Of a stretch of DNA of 57,948 bases, positions 1-8,157 are shown one piece after another (the stretch's first letter is position 1; every line of letters begins with the position of its first letter). The notes beneath the pieces were generated by a model. That model worked only from the letters and a program-made list of their open reading frames with translations. It ran no database searches and was not told the DNA's origin. The DNA is from a virus, in the IMG/VR virus record IMGVR_UViG_3300043448_000583, positions 1 to 57,948 of that record; one strand, 5' to 3'. Both the position numbers and the translations under genes were made by a program.

Positions 1-13
1 AGGTGTATTAAAT

Positions 14-2227
14 CTATCGTAATCCTGCTATTTTTAAGATAGCACCCAATTCACCACTTTCTCTAGTTACTGGCTTGCCTTTTGGTGGAGGCGCTGTGGC
101 ACCATCTGGAGGACTTGGTACATTATTGGTCACAGGCTTAAACTTGGGATTAGTTGGCTTTGGAGGTGATGATGGTTTATTATATGCCTGTGCACCACCG
201 CCTGCTCTTGCGCTTCCATAATTTGGGCTCATTTGTCCGCTTACAATACCTTCTTCTGCGCCTTGGTCAAAACTTGGTGTTTTAATACCTGATAATTCCA
301 ACATACGAGCCTGTTCATATCGTGAGTGATGACGCTCTTTAAGTTTGCTCATTATACGACCACAGGCACCTTCTACCATACGATCAAACATTTCTGCTTT
401 AGGATGTTTTGGATCAATACGATATTTTTCCTTTAACTCCTTACACATCTTTGTGACAAAGCCTTCTTCACCAATAGTAAATGTACCATTGTTCTCATTG
501 AAGAACCCACTAACACGACTAAAGATTTCATCTACTATACGGTGCATCATCTTTCCTTCCATCATAGGGGCAGGATTTGGTACCATTGGTCCTGGTGCTG
601 CTCCACCGGCTGCTGCCATAGGATCCATTGGAGGTGCTGCTGGTGCTGCCATATCAGGTGCAGGCGGTGCAGCGGCTTCAGGAGGAGGTGCTGCTGGTGC
701 TGGGGCAGGTGGTTGTGCGGGTGGGGGAGGAGCTGCTGGCACTGCGCTTGCTCCATCAAATCCTAAACGATCACTTAAGTCTGTTCCATTCTCTGCATCA
801 TAACTTCTTAAAAATTCATTAATGATTGGTCTAGCATCCATTTCATCTAAACCTAAATCAGCTAACAGAGCAAATGCTTTATTAAGTTTTTTCTCATCAA
901 TCATTCCGGCAACACTATCTATAGCATTATCACCATTTGTACCTAATGGAACTTCACTGGCAAATAATTGTTTCAATTGTTCCATTGCTTGATTTTGTAC
1001 TTCCTCATCACCACTAAAAACATCATCTGTTTCACTGACAATTTGATTCAAATACTGTTCAAATGTACTAAATTCTTTAACGTCTTTTTCCTTACCTTTC
1101 ATAGCCTGCTTGGCAAGATGTTTAGCACGACTTTGTCCACCATGTTCGGCCTTGTCACCGGCATCTTTCTTTTTCTTAGGAGGATCAGGATCAAATGGTG
1201 GATCATTTTCATCATACTCTTTATCACCTTCTAGGATATCATCTGCTGATAACTCTTTAATAGGTATTTGTGTTTCATCAACTAACTTATAGATATATGG
1301 AAAGGCATCTTTAAGTTCTTCATTAAAACTACGTACGGTTAGTCTATCAACCCAATCATTTAATATATCTTCTGGGACTTCATTCTTTTCCGCTACACTG
1401 AAACTTTCTCTAAACTGACCGTAATATTTTTGTGTTTGTAGTGCGTGAATTTCTTCTTTAATACCAGCTATACGCTCAATCACTTTTTCCTGTACAGTGC
1501 TCATATTCTCACTGATTACAGGACTACGATCAACATAATTCTTGAATATTCTTAACTTACCTAATTCTTCACTTAGTCCAATAATATAGTTGCCAATATC
1601 ATCAAAGAAACTACCACCTTCGCTGATATGGTGAGCCATTGCTCTGGCACCATTTAAGTGTTTAATTGGATAGCGAAAACGTTCTCCTATGCTGTTTTCC
1701 ACATAGATATTTTCAATATGTTGAGTACGTCCGTTTGGAGCATTAAAGTTAATAGGCTGTGTGTGCCTTACTATAATCTTTGCTTCACCCATTTCTTGGT
1801 AGCTAGTCTTGCTAGTACCAAATAATTTTGATTCATTCATATTACCTTCCCCGATAGAGTGACGTCTTACTAGATTACTTTGACTTGGGTTTTGTGCGTT
1901 AAAATTAAGTCCATGTGTTTGAGCAAATTTTGGTAATATGCTACGGATAAATCTATCCCAAGACCTACTTTGAACCTGTTCATTCCAACTAACATCTAAT
2001 CCAGGACTGCCATCCCCTTCTTCTTTTTCGTTTAGACTGACTGTTACATTAACTAATTTTTCACCACTTTCATCTACAAAATCAAAATTAAATTTACGGG
2101 CATCTTGATCTTTAAGATTTACTCCATCAATAGGTTTATCGTCTGCTGTACTCTTTTTTAGACTGGGAAATCTAGTCTGTAATTGACGACCCAAATCTAC
2201 AGCTATGCGTTGAAAATTAGCACTCAT
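14..2227 (-). CDS. Conserved marine T4-like phage protein next to the terminase, function unknown
   Basis: 737 residues, ATG start. The N-terminus (MSANFQRIAVDLGRQLQTRF) and the first ~250 residues match a protein I recognise from T4-like cyanophages, where it has no assigned function. The middle is charged (a lysine/aspartate stretch near residues 345-380). About residues 500-560 are almost only Pro and Ala, a flexible linker. A predicted helical C-terminal part follows (about 560-660), then another Pro-rich tail ending ILKIAGLR. The stop lies 13 bases inside the left edge, so the gene is complete. It follows gp17 by 11 bases on the same strand. A late octamer AATAAATA lies only 5 bases before the ATG and there is no Shine-Dalgarno. 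Late expression suggests a virion or head-assembly role, which is inference. Confidence 0.75.
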   Translation of the reverse strand: MSANFQRIAVDLGRQLQTRFPSLKKSTADDKPIDGVNLKDQDARKFNFDFVDESGEKLVNVTVSLNEKEEGDGSPGLDVSWNEQVQSRSWDRFIRSILPKFAQTHGLNFNAQNPSQSNLVRRHSIGEGNMNESKLFGTSKTSYQEMGEAKIIVRHTQPINFNAPNGRTQHIENIYVENSIGERFRYPIKHLNGARAMAHHISEGGSFFDDIGNYIIGLSEELGKLRIFKNYVDRSPVISENMSTVQEKVIERIAGIKEEIHALQTQKYYGQFRESFSVAEKNEVPEDILNDWVDRLTVRSFNEELKDAFPYIYKLVDETQIPIKELSADDILEGDKEYDENDPPFDPDPPKKKKDAGDKAEHGGQSRAKHLAKQAMKGKEKDVKEFSTFEQYLNQIVSETDDVFSGDEEVQNQAMEQLKQLFASEVPLGTNGDNAIDSVAGMIDEKKLNKAFALLADLGLDEMDARPIINEFLRSYDAENGTDLSDRLGFDGASAVPAAPPPPAQPPAPAPAAPPPEAAAPPAPDMAAPAAPPMDPMAAAGGAAPGPMVPNPAPMMEGKMMHRIVDEIFSRVSGFFNENNGTFTIGEEGFVTKMCKELKEKYRIDPKHPKAEMFDRMVEGACGRIMSKLKERHHSRYEQARMLELSGIKTPSFDQGAEEGIVSGQMSPNYGSARAGGGAQAYNKPSSPPKPTNPKFKPVTNNVPSPPDGATAPPPKGKPVTRESGELGAILKIAGLR

Positions 2228-2232
2228 AGTAA

Positions 2233-2240
2233 TATTTATT
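2233..2240 (-). promoter_or_regulatory. T4-type late promoter octamer, 5 bases from the start codon
   Basis: Minus-strand AATAAATA followed by TTACT and then ATG at 2227. There is no Shine-Dalgarno between octamer and ATG. It overlaps the end of the gp17 coding sequence. Confidence 0.6.
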
Positions 2241-3816
2241 AGAAACTTTGGGAAAGGAAGATTGGTAATGGCGCAACAAAATCATCCTCTGTGTGTACAC
2301 CGCTGAGGCTTTCAAACACTCTAGGATCCCAATCTGCTACTAGATTACTCATTCTACATAGTAATAATAAAGCACTGACAAGATCATCGTGTTCACCCTC
2401 TTTAGCTTTGAAAGTAAAGCCATGTGCTATAAATGACTTTAATTCTGTGATCATAGGGCGACTGGCTATATCCATTTGTCCTGTCTCTATAAGAGCTTTT
2501 AATCTAGCACAAGCAGCAATTTTAGCACTATGCGTGGTGTTAAATCCTTTTCGAAACTTGCGTACATGTCCTTTGCGTATTGGTTCGCTTACCATAAGTC
2601 CAGGAAATTTTTCTTCACCTTGATCACGTATAACAACAAGTCCTGCCTCACCTACGGTATTATTTTCTATACTCCAATAAATGTTGTTTGGGTTTACTTT
2701 TTCAGCTAGATGATCTAATATATCTTTTAATACCTTAATCTGACCCTGTATTGGTGTAATATTATGATACCACTCTGCTATTTGCTTGAATGTAGGAAGT
2801 TCAAACACTACAATAGCACTATAGTTTCCACCAGTACCTAAACTAGGATCCAATGCTACAAGATATAGCATTTCTGGATCTATCTTACGATACCAACGTG
2901 TTTGCCCCATTTTCCATATAGGATCACGTCCAACAAGTTCACTTAATCTAATACTGTTGATCAGCGTTTCATCATAGATCAAGAACTCACAGCCATATTC
3001 ACGACGGAAACGTTCTTCACCAATACGACCTTGTTCTTCTCTAGCCCACTTCTCATCACGATCTGGGTGTTCATTCCAACTACAAGTAAACGGGAAGAAT
3101 CCATTCAATCCCAGTTCTGCCTCATTGCCAAACTCGTCAAACTTATTATTAGCTTCTTTCCATATATTAGCAAAAGTATCCTCATCACTGTTTGGGGTAC
3201 TGGTAATAATAGCACGACCACCAGTTGCTAGTGTTGGAGATATTGAAGTCCAAAACTCGTCAGCAATATTAGGTGGAACGAAAGCAAACTCATCACAGTA
3301 TAGTAGGGATATGGACATACCACGACCAGTATTACCAGTAGTTGTAGCACTGACAATACGACTACCGTTATCAAATTCTATACTACCTTTGTTATAGTTT
3401 ATAACACCACAACGTATAAAATCAGGACACAATTCATAAGCATAACGTAATCGTTGCATAATTTCGTATGCACCAGTGTATTTGTGTGCTGCTATAAGAA
3501 TTGTTTGATCTGGGTTAAACATAGCATACCATAACAAATAACACACAGCACAGGTAGTTTTGCCCATCTGACGTGGTAGCATATTAACTGTGAACCTATG
3601 ATTATGATAGGCATGCATGAGCCTTTCTTGAAAGTCAAAAGGTTCAAATAACAACTTACCTTGTACAGGATGTTGAATATAGTAGAAGTTTTTGCTAAAA
3701 TGTAGATATCCAGTATCAGGATCGCTACATAGTAGCAAATCCTGAATCTGTTGTTCTGTAAATTTTTCTTTCTTGTGTGCTTTTTTAGTTAGTACACCAT
3801 CTAACGACTTAACCAT
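2239..3816 (-). CDS. gp17: Terminase large subunit gp17, packaging ATPase and nuclease
   Basis: 525 residues. This is the motor that pumps DNA into the prohead and cuts the concatemer. Walker A is RQMGKTT at about residues 82-88 (a Q variant like T4 gp17 SRQLGKTT). Walker B is LLYCDE at about 171-176. A coupling motif ITSTP is near 204-208. The RNase H-like nuclease domain shows its acidic residues in VALDPS (about D323), IENN (about E385) and HDDL (about D478). Length is slightly below T4 gp17 (610). The ATG overlaps the stop of the upstream gene (TAATG), so translation is probably coupled. The family identity is certain from these motifs; neighbouring gp16-like and gp4 genes fit a packaging block. 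Confidence 0.97.
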   Translation of the reverse strand: MVKSLDGVLTKKAHKKEKFTEQQIQDLLLCSDPDTGYLHFSKNFYYIQHPVQGKLLFEPFDFQERLMHAYHNHRFTVNMLPRQMGKTTCAVCYLLWYAMFNPDQTILIAAHKYTGAYEIMQRLRYAYELCPDFIRCGVINYNKGSIEFDNGSRIVSATTTGNTGRGMSISLLYCDEFAFVPPNIADEFWTSISPTLATGGRAIITSTPNSDEDTFANIWKEANNKFDEFGNEAELGLNGFFPFTCSWNEHPDRDEKWAREEQGRIGEERFRREYGCEFLIYDETLINSIRLSELVGRDPIWKMGQTRWYRKIDPEMLYLVALDPSLGTGGNYSAIVVFELPTFKQIAEWYHNITPIQGQIKVLKDILDHLAEKVNPNNIYWSIENNTVGEAGLVVIRDQGEEKFPGLMVSEPIRKGHVRKFRKGFNTTHSAKIAACARLKALIETGQMDIASRPMITELKSFIAHGFTFKAKEGEHDDLVSALLLLCRMSNLVADWDPRVFESLSGVHTEDDFVAPLPIFLSQSF

Positions 3817-4445
3817 TATCTAACTTTAATTTCTTTGTATAAATTTAGTAAACGATAGCGTAAGTTTTCACTCATCTGCTGCATGGGGTTATCACCACCT
3901 GCTACTTTAGGAAATGTCTTTTTTGGTCTATCTAAACCTTCACCGCTACCATCTGTTCCTGACATACGATCAAATCCTGCGGCCATACGTTCCTGTGGTT
4001 CATTAGAATATTCTTCATCCACATCTGGTTCACGACCAAACATAGGTTTTTGTCCATCTGAATCATCATCGCCGCCCATGTCATCACTTGGAGGTTCATC
4101 CCCACTATCATCCATGTCTGGACTACCATCTGGACCCATATCAGAACTATCATCTTGGCCATCTGATCCTATGCTTAATATACCGCCTGCTGGTCCTGCA
4201 TCTGGATCATCCATTCCCATGCCACTGTCGTCGCCTTTGCCTTGTAGAATGTTTAGTAGTTCACGTATACCTTCTGCACCACTAGCGTTCATATTAACAC
4301 TCATAGTAGTTGGACGTTCGTCCATACCACCTATTGGGCTCATACCCATCATGCCACATTCTTCTACTGGCTGTTCACTTTCGTTTAGGATTTGGCGTCC
4401 TTGATCTAAATCTGCTATTTTTTTATAAAGTTTGTTAAAATCCAT
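3816..4445 (-). CDS. Acidic Gly/Asp/Met/Ser-rich protein between terminase genes, unknown
   Basis: 209 residues, ATG with a good Shine-Dalgarno (AAGGACG) upstream. The N-terminus MDFNKLYKKIADLDQGRQIL and the C-terminal ~20 residues (LRYRLLNLYKEIKVR) look folded and basic. Between about residues 75 and 150 the protein is low-complexity and strongly acidic (runs of D, G, S, P, M). It sits directly between gp17 (TAATG overlap) and the 185-residue gene (1-base spacing), so it is co-transcribed with packaging genes. The charge pattern would suit a disordered linker or DNA-mimic-like segment, but I do not recognise a family and assign no function. Confidence 0.7.
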   Translation of the reverse strand: MDFNKLYKKIADLDQGRQILNESEQPVEECGMMGMSPIGGMDERPTTMSVNMNASGAEGIRELLNILQGKGDDSGMGMDDPDAGPAGGILSIGSDGQDDSSDMGPDGSPDMDDSGDEPPSDDMGGDDDSDGQKPMFGREPDVDEEYSNEPQERMAAGFDRMSGTDGSGEGLDRPKKTFPKVAGGDNPMQQMSENLRYRLLNLYKEIKVR

Positions 4446-4446
4446 G

Positions 4447-5004
4447 TTAGCGTCCTTTTTCTTTTGGTGATGATCCTGTAGGCACGCTCTTGGCTAATAA
4501 CTGATCATTTACACCTTTAACTTGTTCACCTGCGTGTTTTACTTTACCCAACTCTTGTAAGAAGCTAAGTCTTTTATCTCCTACAAGATGTTGATAATTG
4601 GATTCTTCGTATGGTTTGCTCAATAAAGCTTCTGTGCTTGTACCAATTCTTTTATATGCTTCTATATTATTAGTTTGTTCTGCGTCTTCAGAATCAGTTT
4701 TAACTCTGATACATGATGTGTGTACTCTTAGCTTTTCTGCTAGATATGTAGCTAATTCTACTGTGTTAGCAGGATAGTTACAGGTAACATCAAATATATT
4801 TACATGAGTAAATTTTTGATCAGGAAAGTCTAAAGGAGACTCTGTTATAGGAGTTCTTTTAGGTTTACTTACATTAGTACAGTCAAATTTGTTCAAAGCA
4901 ATTTTCATTTGCTCACTGACTTTTTTATCGACTTCACCTGCGATCTTTATTTTAAAACTATAAGTTTTTTTACTTTCTGAAAGGTATTCTTTAAATGTAC
5001 TCAT
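4447..5004 (-). CDS. Candidate internal virion protein with T4-like capsid-targeting N-terminus
   Basis: 185 residues. The first residues, MSTFKEYLSESKK, closely resemble the capsid-targeting sequence of T4 internal proteins IPII and IPIII (MKTYQEFIAEA), in which prohead protease gp21 cuts after Glu10; Glu is also residue 10 here, in a Leu-x-Glu context. The rest is an alpha/beta-looking sequence with FTHVNIFDVTCNYP and repeated VHTSCIRVKT-type strands; similar proteins occur near the terminase genes of marine T4-like phages without a known role. A late octamer lies at 5023-5030 and a weak TTGGA Shine-Dalgarno lies before the ATG. Packaging into the head is inference from the N-terminus only. 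Confidence 0.65.
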   Translation of the reverse strand: MSTFKEYLSESKKTYSFKIKIAGEVDKKVSEQMKIALNKFDCTNVSKPKRTPITESPLDFPDQKFTHVNIFDVTCNYPANTVELATYLAEKLRVHTSCIRVKTDSEDAEQTNNIEAYKRIGTSTEALLSKPYEESNYQHLVGDKRLSFLQELGKVKHAGEQVKGVNDQLLAKSVPTGSSPKEKGR

Positions 5005-5022
5005 ACTATTTCCAATATAGTA

Positions 5023-5030
5023 TATTTATT
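5023..5030 (-). promoter_or_regulatory. T4-type late promoter octamer
   Basis: Minus-strand AATAAATA, 18 bases upstream of the ATG at 5004, with a TTGGA ribosome-binding candidate between. It overlaps the stop codon of the upstream gene at 5026. Confidence 0.6.
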
Positions 5031-5502
5031 TCATATTTTTAAGTTTTTCAAGTAAGCTGTTTCTGTCAGCAACAATATATCCATCACCTGGAATATTAAT
5101 ACCCTTATTGGTATCTGATTCAGCATCTTGATCTAACTTAGCTTTTTTCAATTGTAATTCTATCATTCTGAGTTTTTTGTCTACCTTCGCAGCCTTAGCT
5201 TCTATAGCATTTTTAAGCATGGTACCAGCTACTTCAAAAATACGACCACTATAACGTGCTTCTACATTCATGCCCAAGTCCATTAGATCATCATAGGCAT
5301 TTGTAGCACGATCGGCTAGTTCATCAAACTCATTATCACTCAAGTCACCCAAGCCTTTAACCTGTGGCAACGCAGCACTGATTTTATCAAACTCTGCTAT
5401 GTCTCTTAAGAAAGTTTCTGGCTTGTTTTTTTCTTTCTTTTCTTCACTAGCAAGTTTTTTACTTTCTGGTAAATTTAATACTTCTTCGAGCTTTTTTGTC
5501 AT
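5026..5502 (-). CDS. gp16: Probable terminase small subunit, gp16-like
   Basis: 158 residues. It is short and helical. The central stretch (about residues 60-115, with ATNAYDDLMDLGMNVEARYSG and FEVAGTMLKNAIEAKAAKVDK) matches the small-terminase layout in T4-like phages: a helix pair in which a short 'RhYEV-A-x-hhK'-type segment is followed by a long charged coiled-coil helix (KKLRMIELQLKKAKLD). The N-terminal 40 residues are Lys/Glu-rich and probably disordered. T4 gp16 is 164 residues and also lies upstream of gp17. Role: recognises DNA ends and stimulates gp17. Two unknown genes separate it from gp17 here, whereas T4 has them adjacent. The late octamer GATAAATA lies only 4 bases from the ATG. 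Confidence 0.6.
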   Translation of the reverse strand: MTKKLEEVLNLPESKKLASEEKKEKNKPETFLRDIAEFDKISAALPQVKGLGDLSDNEFDELADRATNAYDDLMDLGMNVEARYSGRIFEVAGTMLKNAIEAKAAKVDKKLRMIELQLKKAKLDQDAESDTNKGINIPGDGYIVADRNSLLEKLKNMK

Positions 5503-5506
5503 ATTT

Positions 5507-5514
5507 TATTTATC
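5507..5514 (-). promoter_or_regulatory. T4-type late promoter octamer, 4 bases from the start codon
   Basis: Minus-strand GATAAATA, then AAAT, then ATG at 5502. No Shine-Dalgarno is possible in the 4-base gap. It lies over the C-terminal codons of gp4. Confidence 0.6.
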
Positions 5515-5947
5515 GACGTCGACCTTGGTGGAAAATATCTGTTTCATTCAAAACTCTAAAGTTTAATCCAGAATTTTTACACCATGTTGTAGCTGCTGCC
5601 CATTTAGCTTGATTTACTACGAAGGAACTAGCTCTAGCATGATTGTTTCCTACCTTTTCCATTATCTGCTGATTTTGAGGTTTAATCTCTATAATTTCTG
5701 TCAACATCTTTCCTTTTTTATCTATATATTGTATAAAAAAGTCAGGAACATAAATTGTTTGTCTACCTGATAAAGGATTTTTGTAAGGTATTTTAACGGG
5801 TTCACTGGCCCAACGTTGTATACTTGGGTTATTATCACAAAAGTTCATGAATGCCCATTCCCAACTACTACGGTATGTTGGGGTTCTCAATCCAACATAT
5901 TTTTCTGGGTGTTTCGGGCTAAATTTACCTTTGGCAAATTTGCTCAT
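5510..5947 (-). CDS. gp4: Head completion protein gp4 (T4 gp50/gp65 family), nuclease fold
   Basis: 145 residues, against 150 for T4 gp4. The N-terminal FSPKHPEKYVG, the WERxxM-like SSWEWAFMNFCDNNPSIQRWASEPVKIPY region and YVPDFFIQY followed by EIIEIKPQNQ are the hallmarks of the family. The PD...E-I-K pattern (about D70 and E87/K89) is the TnsA/PD-(D/E)XK-type catalytic core. In T4 this protein finishes the filled head before tail joining. The ATG overlaps the stop of the upstream gene by ATGA. The C-terminus is basic (HQGRRR). Confidence 0.9.
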   Translation of the reverse strand: MSKFAKGKFSPKHPEKYVGLRTPTYRSSWEWAFMNFCDNNPSIQRWASEPVKIPYKNPLSGRQTIYVPDFFIQYIDKKGKMLTEIIEIKPQNQQIMEKVGNNHARASSFVVNQAKWAAATTWCKNSGLNFRVLNETDIFHQGRRR

Positions 5948-6297
5948 ACAAGAATATTGCGACTCTCAAAACTAGTGTCTTTTTTTGAGTTTTTATATCC
6001 TAACACACTAGTTTGAATTCTATAATAATTTAATATTTGTGTAACTATTTGACCTAATTGTACGTTGGTAAAACTTTTAAGTTTATCTAATAATTCAAAA
6101 ACATTTACATTATCAACTCTAGCTTGATTTAATAAAACTATGCCTGTGGTACGAGCAGCTTGTTCCTCAAATCCCCTACGCATAAAAAATCCAAGTACAG
6201 CGTCTATTTGGTTACTTGGAAAACTAACTTCTGTACTGAAATAATTATCAAAGAAAACTCTAGTTTCTTTTGGGTCAGTATTTGTTGGTATGTTCAA
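5944..6297 (-). CDS. Small conserved marine T4-like phage protein, TTG start
   Basis: 117 residues. It belongs to a family I recognise from T4-like cyanophages by its pattern: PTN near the start, then FF...PSNQIDAVLGFFMRRGFE, then RVDNVNVFELLDKLKS, then LNYYR and FESRNILV at the end. The function is unknown; its position between tube-like and head-completion genes suggests a structural or assembly role. The start is a TTG at 6297: no ATG exists near it, the alignment with relatives begins at the PTN segment, and GGTGGAGG lies directly upstream. The TTG overlaps the TGA stop of the preceding gene (TTGA), so translation is probably coupled. Confidence 0.75.
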   Translation of the reverse strand: MNIPTNTDPKETRVFFDNYFSTEVSFPSNQIDAVLGFFMRRGFEEQAARTTGIVLLNQARVDNVNVFELLDKLKSFTNVQLGQIVTQILNYYRIQTSVLGYKNSKKDTSFESRNILV

Positions 6298-7367
6298 CCT
6301 CCACCTCCAAGATCTGTATTATTATTTAAATCACTTCTTGGAGCTGCTATTGTTCTGTTAGAAGTGCCTGTTGTAATTCCAGGAAAGGATGTACCTTTTA
6401 AAGCACTGAATCCGGCAGCAGCCACGCCTAATCCAACATTAGTGGCTAAATTATTCACTTCATTTTTAACAGTGCTCTTTTTAAGACTTTTTGCGTTTTT
6501 CACAGTGTTCACAGCAGCAATGGCGGCATTTAAAACATTACCCTTGCTCCATTGATCTGCGGCTGTTGCTACACCGTCAAATACTCCACCTACTCCAAAG
6601 ACGGTACTTGAACCACCGCCTAATGGACTTAATGGACTAGGCACTTTATCATAATGATCCTGTGCAAATCCTAAGATTTTTCCACTATCAACAGTGCCTA
6701 TATCATAGTGTAATGCTTCATAGACTATGGTCATTTGACATTCTGCACCTTGACTTCCGTTGTCACTCATGTTAGCAGTGTCGTGTTGAAAGTTTTGAAT
6801 ATGAGGATTTTTTAGTGTGTAACTAACAAATTCTTTTTTATTAATTTGATATAAAATTATTTCATTAAAAAAGGGTATAGTTGAGTTGTTATCAAATCCA
6901 TAGGTATTAGAAACTGTACCCCAGTTTCTCATAGCATTTCTTTTATAGCTTCCAGGATCTTTTGAAGTTATACTATCTGAATAATAATAAGCATAATAAC
7001 TTTGCCAAAGCATATTAACAATATTAGCTCTATCATCATGAAACCTAAAAGTCATCGGTCCAAAATCATGAGTTGTTTGAATAACTTTTTTTCTATTATA
7101 CTGATTAAGTGTTTGCGTTTTTATATTAATTTTAGGAAAATCAACTTGTTTTACCAATAAACCTAATTCAGTTCTATGTCTTTGATCCAGTTGTGGGAAC
7201 TTAACCGTACTAGGATTTATTTTAAAAAAACAATGAAATAGAAATTTAGCTTTAGGAGCAAGTCTAAAATAGTCGTCAACAAAGGTTCGTGCGGCATGCT
7301 GCCAATCACCCATTTGACCTTTTGGACTTAAAAATCCACTAGCTACGCTACTTAAAAATCCTGCCAT
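6294..7367 (-). CDS. Tail tube-like or baseplate tube-initiator-like protein
   Basis: 357 residues. The core (about residues 30-225) contains AKFLFHCFFKINPS, LGLLVKQVDFPKINIKTQTL, FGPMTFRFHDD, IPFFNEIILYQINKKEFVSYTLKNP and ECQMTIVYEALHYDIG. This strand order is that of the gp19/gp54 tube fold and of a protein found in most marine T4-like phages. The C-terminal third is Gly/Ala/Val-rich and low in predicted structure, resembling a hydrophobic tail. It could be the gp54 tube initiator or a second tube-related protein; the 318-residue gene at 51003 is the competing gp48/gp54 candidate. It is preceded by a perfect late octamer TATAAATA only 4 bases from the ATG and ends in a TTGA overlap with the next gene. 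Confidence 0.65.
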   Translation of the reverse strand: MAGFLSSVASGFLSPKGQMGDWQHAARTFVDDYFRLAPKAKFLFHCFFKINPSTVKFPQLDQRHRTELGLLVKQVDFPKINIKTQTLNQYNRKKVIQTTHDFGPMTFRFHDDRANIVNMLWQSYYAYYYSDSITSKDPGSYKRNAMRNWGTVSNTYGFDNNSTIPFFNEIILYQINKKEFVSYTLKNPHIQNFQHDTANMSDNGSQGAECQMTIVYEALHYDIGTVDSGKILGFAQDHYDKVPSPLSPLGGGSSTVFGVGGVFDGVATAADQWSKGNVLNAAIAAVNTVKNAKSLKKSTVKNEVNNLATNVGLGVAAAGFSALKGTSFPGITTGTSNRTIAAPRSDLNNNTDLGGGG

Positions 7368-7371
7368 ACTA

Positions 7372-7379
7372 TATTTATA
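7372..7379 (-). promoter_or_regulatory. Perfect T4 late promoter TATAAATA, 4 bases from the start codon
   Basis: Minus-strand TATAAATA, then TAGT, then ATG at 7367. This is the exact T4 consensus in a non-coding stretch, so selection on an overlapping gene cannot explain it. There is no Shine-Dalgarno. The expected transcription start falls on or next to the ATG. Confidence 0.8.
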
Positions 7380-7418
7380 ACCAAAGATTATAATATATTA
7401 TAATGATTTTTAGTCAAC

Positions 7419-7443
7419 AAAAAAGGGCCTAAGCCCCTTTTTG
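7419..7443 (-). terminator. Intrinsic terminator after gp19
   Basis: Inverted repeat AAAAAGGG (7420-7427) / CCCTTTTT (7435-7442) with a 7-base loop. Read on the minus strand it is a hairpin followed by a T-rich tract, 13 bases beyond the gp19 stop. It is the only convincing intrinsic terminator I see in the window and separates gp19 from the packaging block. Confidence 0.8.
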
Positions 7444-7455
7444 TATAGGATATTT

Positions 7456-8127
7456 TTAGCCGCCACCAAATGATGTTTGACCAGGAGCAGTTGCCTGACC
7501 ACCACCAGCTTGACCACCTAACTCACGTAATACTCTGCCAACTGTAACGCCAACACCAGCACTATCAACTGGGACTTGTATACAGTTATCAGGCTGTATA
7601 GTAAGATCAATAGTTTGTGGAGCTGCTTCTTGATAACTCAATGATTGCCAATTAGCCTGTGTAATGTAGCAACCTAGACATTCCCATCTTTCTAAAACGC
7701 CGACTTCAAATGCGCCATTACCACCATCTAATACTTCGATTACTAGTTTAAATTTGTAGTCACCACTGGCACTGGCACTGGCTTGCTCATAGAAGTCAAA
7801 TTGTTTCTGCATTTGCTCACCAACTAGCTTGCTTACAAAGCCTTGCTGATCGTCTCTTAAGCTGACAGCAATAGCCTGCCAACTTGGTTTACCAGCATAA
7901 TTAATCTTACTGTTGTATGTATGAAGTTCTTGATTTTGAAATTGAACATTGGGCTTGGCTGCTGTAGCAACTTGTTTGGTCAATTCATAAACATTTTGTC
8001 CTGTACCAAAATTTTCAAAAGTAAGTCTGAAACGATATTTTAGTTTAGGCATTAAAGTACCTTGACTACTAGCACTTTGATTTGTTGCTAAAGGTACTGT
8101 AAATTTATTTAAACTTGCTACTGGCAT
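7456..8127 (-). CDS. gp19: Tail tube protein gp19
   Basis: 223 residues, against 163 for T4 gp19. It polymerises into the inner tube of the contractile tail. Family features are YRFRLTFENFG, ELTKQVATAAKPNVQFQNQELHTYNS, INYAGKPSWQAIAVSLRDD, the GVLERWECLGCYITQANWQSLSY segment and DLTIQPDNCIQ. The C-terminal ~35 residues are Gly/Gln-rich and disordered. The start is supported by a CGGAG Shine-Dalgarno, with late octamer GATAAATA at 8148-8155. It is directly downstream of gp18 and followed by a terminator, so it can be made in excess as expected for a tube subunit. Confidence 0.93.
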   Translation of the reverse strand: MPVASLNKFTVPLATNQSASSQGTLMPKLKYRFRLTFENFGTGQNVYELTKQVATAAKPNVQFQNQELHTYNSKINYAGKPSWQAIAVSLRDDQQGFVSKLVGEQMQKQFDFYEQASASASGDYKFKLVIEVLDGGNGAFEVGVLERWECLGCYITQANWQSLSYQEAAPQTIDLTIQPDNCIQVPVDSAGVGVTVGRVLRELGGQAGGGQATAPGQTSFGGG

Positions 8128-8147
8128 AGTATTAACTCCGTTTTAAT

Positions 8148-8155
8148 TATTTATC
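8148..8155 (-). promoter_or_regulatory. T4-type late promoter octamer for gp19
   Basis: Minus-strand GATAAATA, 20 bases upstream of the ATG at 8127, with CGGAGT (8135-8140) as Shine-Dalgarno between them. Confidence 0.75.
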
Positions 8156-8157
8156 TA

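Noticed and set aside
345-803. Long plus-strand open frame rich in Gly/Ala/Ser
   Set aside because: It is the antisense of the Pro/Ala-rich linker of the 737-residue gene; such low-complexity codons leave the opposite strand open. No ribosome site or family match.
3883-4404. 173-codon plus-strand open frame opposite the acidic protein
   Set aside because: Antisense of a low-complexity Asp/Gly/Ser region, with a Ser/Pro-rich translation and no start signals.
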